A DNA stretch of 39,912 bases from Planctomycetia bacterium (GTDB lineage Bacteria; Planctomycetota; Planctomycetia; Planctomycetales; Planctomycetaceae), in assembly GCA_016200145.1 (NCBI GenBank), contig JACQFH010000183.1:1-39912 (forward strand), read 5' to 3'. Each line of letters starts with the position of its first letter. The first letter of the stretch is position 1. The position numbers and the translations under genes are program-made. The notes under the pieces were generated by a model. The model was not told where the DNA came from and searched no databases. It worked only from the letters and a program-made list of their open reading frames with translations. Shown piece by piece: positions 33,682 to 39,912 of the stretch.

Positions 33682-36024
33682 GTGACCCTCACCTTCGAAC
33701 CCCTGATCTCTTCCACTCTGTGGCTCGTCGCGGCCATCGTCGCGGCGTCCTTGCTGGGCTGGTACGCCTGGAACCGGCCAGGGGGAGTGTCGCGATTTCG
33801 CTGGGGCACCATTATCGTCTTCATGTCGCTGGGCTCGGCGATGCTGCTGGCGGTGCTCCTCAATCCGACCTGGCAGGAGCGTATTCCGCCGCCGCCGCAG
33901 AAGCCGCGGCTGTCGATCCTCATCGACGACTCGGCCAGCATGGCGTCGACCGACATGCCCGCCGGCGGAACGCGGTATCAGGCGGCGGCCGAGATTGCCG
34001 AAAAGTGCGCGGCGCGGCTGGCCGAGGGATATGACGTTGAAGTCGCCGCGTTTTCCAAGAACATGGTGGGAATCAGTCCCTCTGAGTTGCGCTCGCGCGT
34101 GCCGGGTGGGCTCGTCACCGATCTCGCCGGCGCGATCTCGTCGGGAATTGACCCCGGCCGTGCCTCAGGGCAGGCCGTCCTGCTTTTGAGCGACGGAAAT
34201 CACAACGCCGGCGGGGGCACGCCGCGCGTGCTGGCGGCGGCCGCCCTGGCTCGGGCGCACGAGGTTCCGATCTTCACGAAAACGTTCGGCAGCGACGCCG
34301 AAGTCCACGACCTGGCGCTGCGGCCGCAGAACCCGCAGCAACTGTCGTTCGTGGGGCAGTCGGTGCCGGTCTCGGCCGTCGTGCGGCGGCGCGGGCGGGC
34401 GCCAGGCCCCGTGACCGTCGTTCTCGAACAAGCCGGAGAAGAGGTCGGACGCCAGTCGGCGTTCGTCGCGGAGGAATCGGAAGTCGAAGTGCGGTTTCAG
34501 GTAAAGCAGGAGGCACGCGGCCTGTACCGCTACGAGGCGCGCGTCGAGCCGTTCCCCGGCGAGGTGACGCAGGTCAACAATCACAGCACGTTCGTGCTGC
34601 GCGTCGTCGACGAGCCGATCCGCGTGCTGCTGGTGGAGGGCAAGCCATACTGGGATTCGAAATTTCTGGCGCGGACGCTGGCCTCCGACCCGTCGATCGA
34701 GCTGGTGAGCATCGTGCGGATGACCGGAAACCGGTATCTGCAGCGGACGATGAAGCGCGTGCGCGCCGGTGAGAAGCCCACCTCCCCAGGCGAAGAAGCC
34801 GATCGTGACGCCGAGGGCGATCAGCCGGACGACAAGGCCATTCCCGTGATGCCGCGTGGTCTGCCGGCCGGCGTACCCGTCACCGAGACCTGGCGCGTAG
34901 TCCCTGATGGGGCGCAGATTCTGGCCGATGCACGGCAACTCGGCACGTTCCAGGTGCTCGTCATGGGTCGCGATTCCGAGACGTTTTTAAGTGACGAGGC
35001 GATCGACAACGTGCGGCAATGGGTAGCCGGCGACAGCGGCGCGCTCGTCTGCTGCCGCGGCCAGCCGATGGCCCGGTCTGACGAGAAGTTCAACAAGCTG
35101 CTGCCGGTGCAGTGGCAAGCGTCGCGCGAATCCCGCTTCCGCATGACGCTCACAGAGCGCGGCCGCGACCTGCACTGGTTCGATTCGCCCGGCGGGGGGA
35201 ACGGCGAATCGTTGCCCAGCCTGCCGGCCCTGGCGACTTCCACTCCGGGAGAACAGCCCAAGCCCCTGGCCAACGTGCTGGCCTCGGCGGCCGGCAACGC
35301 CACCGTGGAAGCGCCCGCCGTGACCTATCAGCCTTACGGTGGCGGCCGCGTCGTCGTTGTCGAAGGCTCGGGGATGTGGCGCTGGGCATTTCTGCCGCCG
35401 GCCTATTCCGATCATGACGCGACGTACGGAACGCTCTGGCAGAGCCTGCTGCGGTGGCTGGTTTCCGGCGCGGGATTGCTCCCCGGCCAGGACATGGCAC
35501 TGCGCACCGATCAGGTCACGTTCGGCAGCAGTGAGCCATCAACGGCCACGCTGCTCGTCCGCCGCGAAGCCGCACAGGGGCCGATCCCCGGCGTCGAGCT
35601 TTCCGGTGACGGACTCGAAACGCCGCGCACCGTGGTTCCGGCCGCGGCGGGTGAACTGCCCGGAGTGTTTCGCATTAATTTCGGCGAACTGCCCGAGGGC
35701 CGCTACCAGGCGCGGATCGCGGGTCAGCCGGCTGACAAGTCGGGAGCCAGCGCGGTGTTCGACGTGCGGCGCCTGCTCGAAGAGCAACTGGACCTGAAGG
35801 CGCGGCCCGACCTCATGGCGCGAATCGCTTCGAACACCGCGGCAGCCGATTTTACCAGCGCTTCGGCCGATGAGATTGTAAAGGCCTTTACCGCCCACCT
35901 GGAGCAGAGCCGGCACGAACGCATCAAGCGCACAACTGCCTGGGACCGCTGGTGGGTCCTCGCCGGCACCTTCTTCGTCTGGACCTGCGCCTGGTCGGTC
36001 CGCCGCCGCGGCGGCCTCGTGTAG
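33682..36024 (+). CDS. Membrane VWA / glutamine-amidotransferase-like protein (780 aa)
   Basis: The start is placed at GTG 33682 (TLTFEPLISSTLWLVAAIVA), because the only longer option, TTG at 33640, lies in a repeat. Two N-terminal membrane segments (about residues 12-28 and 42-60) are followed by a VWA domain with the metal site D-D-S-A-S at 82-86 and 'QAVLLLSDGNHNAGGG'. Next come beta-rich domains and, at about 315-480, a segment starting 'IRVLLVEGKPYWDSKFLARTLASDPSIELVSIVRMT', as in amidotransferase-like proteins of this family. A C-terminal membrane segment (WWVLAGTFFVWTCAWSV) ends it. Its stop codon TAG is the first three bases of a REP-like hairpin. Confidence 0.85.
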   Translation: MTLTFEPLISSTLWLVAAIVAASLLGWYAWNRPGGVSRFRWGTIIVFMSLGSAMLLAVLLNPTWQERIPPPPQKPRLSILIDDSASMASTDMPAGGTRYQAAAEIAEKCAARLAEGYDVEVAAFSKNMVGISPSELRSRVPGGLVTDLAGAISSGIDPGRASGQAVLLLSDGNHNAGGGTPRVLAAAALARAHEVPIFTKTFGSDAEVHDLALRPQNPQQLSFVGQSVPVSAVVRRRGRAPGPVTVVLEQAGEEVGRQSAFVAEESEVEVRFQVKQEARGLYRYEARVEPFPGEVTQVNNHSTFVLRVVDEPIRVLLVEGKPYWDSKFLARTLASDPSIELVSIVRMTGNRYLQRTMKRVRAGEKPTSPGEEADRDAEGDQPDDKAIPVMPRGLPAGVPVTETWRVVPDGAQILADARQLGTFQVLVMGRDSETFLSDEAIDNVRQWVAGDSGALVCCRGQPMARSDEKFNKLLPVQWQASRESRFRMTLTERGRDLHWFDSPGGGNGESLPSLPALATSTPGEQPKPLANVLASAAGNATVEAPAVTYQPYGGGRVVVVEGSGMWRWAFLPPAYSDHDATYGTLWQSLLRWLVSGAGLLPGQDMALRTDQVTFGSSEPSTATLLVRREAAQGPIPGVELSGDGLETPRTVVPAAAGELPGVFRINFGELPEGRYQARIAGQPADKSGASAVFDVRRLLEEQLDLKARPDLMARIASNTAAADFTSASADEIVKAFTAHLEQSRHERIKRTTAWDRWWVLAGTFFVWTCAWSVRRRGGLV

Positions 36025-36409
36025 GTCAGGCTTTCCAGCCTGACAGCCATGTACGACCGAACTGAAGTAGCGATCTCCAGCACCGAATCCGACGCCGCGC
36101 TCGTTTAACCGCGCCCCGCAGGAGACTGTTGAAAAAGGCGGCAAACCGATCATCCATCCCGAGAGCCCGCAACCAGCCGCCTTTTTCAGCAGACTCCGCA
36201 GGGAAGCGCGCGTCGCAGGACGAATGGTTCGCGGCAGGGACGAATGAACCACTTCGTGGGTAGGCACCTGCAGCGAAGATGACGGACGGACACGCGCTCC
36301 CCTGTCGGGTCGCGGTTAAACGAATTGATGGGCGAAGGCCATTGCCAGTGGCCCGCAACCCGATATTCCCGGCATTTGCCCAGCGCCGTCAGGCTGGAAA
36401 GCCTGACCT
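36022..36409. repeat. 388-bp nested inverted-repeat element
   Basis: The outer arms are the 23-bp REP-like hairpin (TAG plus GTCAGGCTTTCCAGCCTGAC at 36022-36044) and its reverse complement at 36387-36409. Inside, TCGTTTAACCGCG near 36100-36112 pairs with CGCGGTTAAACGA near 36310-36322. At the centre GAGACTGTTGAAAAAGGCGG (about 36122-36141) pairs with the stretch ending CCGCCTTTTTCAGCAGACTC (about 36178-36197), with two mismatches. It fills the gap before the DUF4175-like gene and has no coding capacity of its own. Confidence 0.8.
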
Positions 36410-36500
36410 ACAACGATTGGACTTTCCCCCTGTCGGATGCGATAATGACACGACGTCTGTGTGCATCCGCTGTTGGCGGTCACCACTTGAGGGCAATGGG

Positions 36501-39329
36501 ATGCCGGCTTCCCCGTTCGACGCCACGTTCGAAACGCTCAAGCATCGCGTCCTGACGATCGGCGCCGCCTGTGGCGCAGGCTGGGGAACGTGCGCTGCAC
36601 TGGGCGTCCTGCTGGGTGCGATCGGGGTCGACCTCGTCTGGGACCTCTCTGCCGGCGCGCGGATCGTGGCCATCGTCTGTGGGCTGGCGGCCGGCGCCTT
36701 TCTGCTGGCGACTTTTGCACGGGCCGCGCTGCAGAAGACGCGCGACATCCTGCTCGCCCGGCGCCTCGATGAAATCGGCGCAACGGGTGGCGAGATCGTG
36801 ACTGGATACGAGCTGCAATCGGCCCAGAAAGGCGCGGCGCCTTCGGCGGGACTCACGCGCGGCCTGGCCGATCTGGCGGTCAATCGCGCCACACGCATCG
36901 CAACCGAAATCCCCGTTGCGCTGGCGGCCCCGGCGCGCCCCTTTCGCCGGTCGGCTTATTGTCTGACGGCGCTGGCCGTGTGTGTGTTGATCGTGGCGAT
37001 CGTCTCGCCGCGTCTGGCCGCGACCGAATTGCTGAGGTTTTTCGATCCGTTCGGAGATCATCCGCCGTTTTCACACACGCACATTCAGGTCGAGCCGGGG
37101 GACGCTCAGGTTCGATACGGCGACGGCCTCGAGGTGCTGGTGACCACCTCCGGTCCGCCGGTCGAGGAACTGGATCTGATGCTACGGTTCGATGCCGGCG
37201 ACAAAATTTCCTTCAAAGAGGAAATCCTGCCGCTGTTTTCCGAAGGGGTCGGGAAGTGGCGGGCGTCGGTGACGTCGGTGCAGGCATCGGGCACCTATTA
37301 CGTGAAAGCGCGCACGACGCGCAGCCACCGCTTCAAGCTCGAATGCCAGACCGTCCCCGAACTGGAACAGGTTCGCTTCCGCGTCATCCCCCCGGCGTAC
37401 ACGCGCTCCGCCGTCTATGAGGGCCCGCTCCCCGAGAAGGGCCTGGCGGGCCTCGTCGGAACTGTCGTAGAAGTCCGCGCGCGCAGCAACCGGCCCCTCT
37501 CCGCAGGCGCGATCGAACTGGTCGGTGAAGACTCACGCGAAACCGTGCGGCTCGAGCCGGCATCGTCGACTGAACCCACGCGCGAGGTCTTCGGCTCGTG
37601 GACGATCACCTGGCCCGGCACGTTTCACCTGACTGTCACCGACGTCGCAGGCCAGGACTCGCGCGAGTCATTTTCGGGAAGCATCAGCTTGCTGCAGGAC
37701 CAGGTCCCTTTCGTGCGCTTGCTCGAGCCCATCGCCCAGTCGCTGGCGACGCCCACGATCAACCTGCCGGTCGTCATCGCGGCGGAAGACGATTACGGCG
37801 TGACGAGCGTGCAACTCTTCCGCAGTCTCAATGGGTCGCGGGCAATACCGTTGAACCTGCCCGTCTCAAATCCTCCCGAGCGGAAACACGAGTTTTCCAT
37901 TACCCTGCCTCTGCCCGACTACGGAGTGCAGCCGGGAGACGTCATCAAGCTCTTCGCCCGCGTTGAAGACAACGATCCGACGGGCGCCAAAGGCTCGGAA
38001 AGCCCCGTGGCCGTGGTGCAGATCATCGCCGACGAGGAATTGGAACGACTGCTCCGCACGCGCGAAGGCACTGACCTGTTGCTTTCGAAGTACCAGGAAG
38101 CGCAGCGCCGGCTCGAATCCCTCAACGAAGAGCTTGAACAGTTGAAGAAGCAACTCGAAAAGCGCGACCCCGAAGGGGCGCTCAGCGAGGAAGAAAAGGA
38201 GAGTCTCGAAAAACTCGCCGACCGCATGGCCGACGAGGCTGACGCCGTGCGAAAGTCGGCCGAACACGCCCTGTCGTACGACATCGATCAGTCGCTGAAC
38301 GACGAACTCCAGCAGCTTTCCAAGCGGATGCAGGAAGCGGCCGAAGAAACGCGGCAGGCCGCGTCGCCCGATCCCAAAGCCGGCCCGACCGCGAAAAAGC
38401 TGGCCGAAGTTCAGGAGAAGCTGGCGGATGAGCGCAAAGAGCTTCAGGAAGGGGTCAACGATCCGCTCGACAAGCTGGCCGAGATTTATCCGCTGTACGA
38501 AGACCAGGCGCGGTTCGTCGAACTGGCCCGCCAGCAGCGCGACCTGGCCGAACGGTTGCAGTCGCTCAAGGAACAGGACAACCCCGACGACCCGGCCGCG
38601 AAATCCCGCATGCGCGACCTCGAGGCCGAGCAGCGCCGCAACCGTGAAGATCTTGATCGGCTGCTGAACGATATCGGAGCGCACGCCGCAAAGCTCCCCG
38701 ACGACGACCCGAAACTGGCTGAGCTGGCCGAAAGCTCTCGCGAGTTTGTATCGGCCGTGCGCGAGAGCGCCGCCGGGCAGTCGATGTCGGACGCCGAATC
38801 GGGCCTGTCGGAATTCTCGGGGAAACGCGGCCACGCTGGAGCAGACCACGCCGCGGACATTTTGGAATCGTTTCTGTCGAAGTGCAATGGGATGGGCGAA
38901 GGGGCCGGCGCCGCCTGCCAGAGCCTGAAATTCAAACCGGGCGAAGGGTGCCTCGGAAACACGCTCGAACAGATGCTCGCCGACGCGGGACTCAAACCCG
39001 GCTCGGGAAGCAAACCGGGCCAGAGCGGCATGATGGGGGCCGGCGGCGGCTTCAGCGCCCGCCGCAGCACGCTCAACAACATCGGCATGTACGGCCGCAT
39101 TCCCGCAAAAGGCAACCCGAAGTCGACTCGGGCCGGAGGGGGCGAGCGGGCCCAGACGGTCGGCGGCAGTTATCGCGCCAACGAAGGCCCGGCTACCTCC
39201 AGCAAGCTCGACCCGCACGGCCTGTGGCGCGCGTCGGGCGCCAGCGAGGCCTCGGTCCCCGCCAGGTACCGCGGCCGTGTCGAACGGTATTTTCAACGAA
39301 TCGCCGACGAAGCCGGCAGCAGGAAATAA
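36501..39329 (+). CDS. DUF4175-like membrane protein with long coiled coil (942 aa)
   Basis: The ATG at 36501 with GAGGG upstream is preferred; an upstream in-frame start at 36279 reads through the repeat element. Residues about 20-75 contain two membrane segments and about 145-165 a third (AYCLTALAVCVLIVAIVSPRL). Beta-sandwich-like domains follow from about 180 to 520, with repeated 'VEPGDAQVRYGDGLEVLV' and 'AEDDYGVTSVQLF' motifs. A long charged coiled coil (about 530-790, e.g. RRLESLNEELEQLKKQLEKR) and a Gly-rich low-complexity tail close it. Proteins of this build sit in MoxR/BatA/DUF4159 clusters; the molecular role is not established. Confidence 0.8.
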   Translation: MPASPFDATFETLKHRVLTIGAACGAGWGTCAALGVLLGAIGVDLVWDLSAGARIVAIVCGLAAGAFLLATFARAALQKTRDILLARRLDEIGATGGEIVTGYELQSAQKGAAPSAGLTRGLADLAVNRATRIATEIPVALAAPARPFRRSAYCLTALAVCVLIVAIVSPRLAATELLRFFDPFGDHPPFSHTHIQVEPGDAQVRYGDGLEVLVTTSGPPVEELDLMLRFDAGDKISFKEEILPLFSEGVGKWRASVTSVQASGTYYVKARTTRSHRFKLECQTVPELEQVRFRVIPPAYTRSAVYEGPLPEKGLAGLVGTVVEVRARSNRPLSAGAIELVGEDSRETVRLEPASSTEPTREVFGSWTITWPGTFHLTVTDVAGQDSRESFSGSISLLQDQVPFVRLLEPIAQSLATPTINLPVVIAAEDDYGVTSVQLFRSLNGSRAIPLNLPVSNPPERKHEFSITLPLPDYGVQPGDVIKLFARVEDNDPTGAKGSESPVAVVQIIADEELERLLRTREGTDLLLSKYQEAQRRLESLNEELEQLKKQLEKRDPEGALSEEEKESLEKLADRMADEADAVRKSAEHALSYDIDQSLNDELQQLSKRMQEAAEETRQAASPDPKAGPTAKKLAEVQEKLADERKELQEGVNDPLDKLAEIYPLYEDQARFVELARQQRDLAERLQSLKEQDNPDDPAAKSRMRDLEAEQRRNREDLDRLLNDIGAHAAKLPDDDPKLAELAESSREFVSAVRESAAGQSMSDAESGLSEFSGKRGHAGADHAADILESFLSKCNGMGEGAGAACQSLKFKPGEGCLGNTLEQMLADAGLKPGSGSKPGQSGMMGAGGGFSARRSTLNNIGMYGRIPAKGNPKSTRAGGGERAQTVGGSYRANEGPATSSKLDPHGLWRASGASEASVPARYRGRVERYFQRIADEAGSRK

Positions 39330-39339
39330 GGACCATAAA

Positions 39340-39912
39340 ATGAAATTGAGCCATCGCGTTGCTGCCGTGCTGATGACTCTGCTCGTGGCCTGCGCCGCCG
39401 CCCTGAATGGCGGAGAGAAAGACGCCAAGGCGCCGCCTGTGAAGAACAATAGCCCCGTCGCCGGAAAAGTGGCCGCCACGGTCCCTGATCAGCAGCAATC
39501 GGGGGGCGAGCCGCAGAGCATCGTCCAGATTGCCAACATCGTCTACGCCGGCACCAAGACGAGCAAGTGCTTTTCGGACCACTTTCTCGCCAAGGCCGAA
39601 AGCGAGTCGGCAATCTCGACGAGCCGCAAGTTCCATTCGGTGAAACTGGCGTCCGACGAACTGTACGCCTTTCCGCTGATCATCATGACGGGCGAAGGCG
39701 ACTTCACGCTGCTCGACAAAGAGCGCGAAAACCTGCGGCGGTTCGTCGAACGGGGCGGGATGCTGCTGGCCTCGGCGGGTTGCTCATCGGCCGAATGGGA
39801 TCGCTCGTTCCGCCGCGAAATGGCCACTATCTTCCGCGACGAGAAGCTGCAGGCGCTGGGCATGGAGCACCCCGTCTTTCACACGATCTACGACATCGCC
39901 GCGCTCAAAGCC
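39340..39912 (+). CDS. Exported DUF4159-domain protein, partial (runs off the window)
   Basis: The ATG at 39340 is preceded by AAGGA at 39328-39332, which overlaps the stop codon of the previous gene. The 191 codons in the window stay open to the edge. A signal peptide (MKLSHRVAAVLMTLLVACAAAL) is followed by a polar linker. The DUF4159 core follows, with 'ELYAFPLIIMTGEGDFTLLDKERENLRRFVERGGMLLASAGC' and 'FRREMATIFRD...LGMEHPVFHTIYDI'. The domain has an amidotransferase-like fold. It is the last visible member of the MoxR cluster; the C-terminal end is missing. Confidence 0.88.
   Translation, partial: MKLSHRVAAVLMTLLVACAAALNGGEKDAKAPPVKNNSPVAGKVAATVPDQQQSGGEPQSIVQIANIVYAGTKTSKCFSDHFLAKAESESAISTSRKFHSVKLASDELYAFPLIIMTGEGDFTLLDKERENLRRFVERGGMLLASAGCSSAEWDRSFRREMATIFRDEKLQALGMEHPVFHTIYDIAALKA

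Noticed and set aside
37866-39479. Long minus-strand open frame (537 aa) opposite the DUF4175-like gene
   Set aside because: It also overlaps the DUF4159 gene start; both plus-strand genes have proper starts and domain structure.
1-39912. CRISPR array, tRNA, rRNA, integrase or transposase genes
   Set aside because: Repeats are not regularly spaced with unique spacers, and no cloverleaf, rRNA-like stretch or transposase/integrase motif was seen by eye; a tRNA or covariance-model scan was not possible.

Overview
This window is GC-rich chromosomal DNA that most likely comes from a planctomycete. The evidence is a secreted formylglycine-type sulfatase, a PQQ-like beta-propeller, membrane-anchored leucine-rich-repeat (LRR) and HEAT proteins, and the MoxR / DUF58 / BatA-like / von Willebrand / DUF4175-like / DUF4159 cluster at the right end. 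Many short palindromic repeats between genes fit the same picture. No rRNA, tRNA, CRISPR array, transposase or phage gene was recognised by eye.

Left third (1-10.7 kb): a conserved hypothetical gene is followed by a minus-strand block of small membrane or exported proteins. Six are related or similar short proteins (937-5032). Four of them share an almost identical 5' coding segment (a transmembrane anchor plus a basic motif) and have unrelated 3' halves. Five array members are followed by a copy of the same ~30-bp repeat. One member (3228-3588) is frameshifted. Next come another frameshifted membrane gene (5122-5795), three small exported or anchored proteins, a 733-residue HEAT-repeat protein, a truncated and frameshifted LRR gene, and a fragment matching the 3' end of the first gene.

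Middle (10.7-28.8 kb): housekeeping and accessory genes are mixed. They are a PQQ-like protein, a 2-keto-3-deoxygluconate kinase, a degenerate sigma54-activator-like protein, a sulfatase, two polytopic membrane proteins (one of glycosyltransferase-C type), a glycosyltransferase-A-like protein, an LRR protein, a class III aminotransferase and DNA-3-methyladenine glycosylase I. Two normally conserved genes are broken here. Citrate synthase has lost about 107 bp, including its first catalytic histidine motif. A CpaF/TadA-type ATPase carries an in-frame TAG.

Right end (29.0-39.9 kb): six co-directional genes form the MoxR-type cluster, likely a chaperone/VWA system of the cell envelope. Its gene junctions are filled by palindromic repeats, and one such repeat supplies the stop codon of the long VWA gene. 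The last gene runs off the window.

Two patterns deserve a second look: the cassette-like array at 0.9-5.0 kb, and the five disrupted genes. The latter are either real decay or assembly errors, which only read data can settle.
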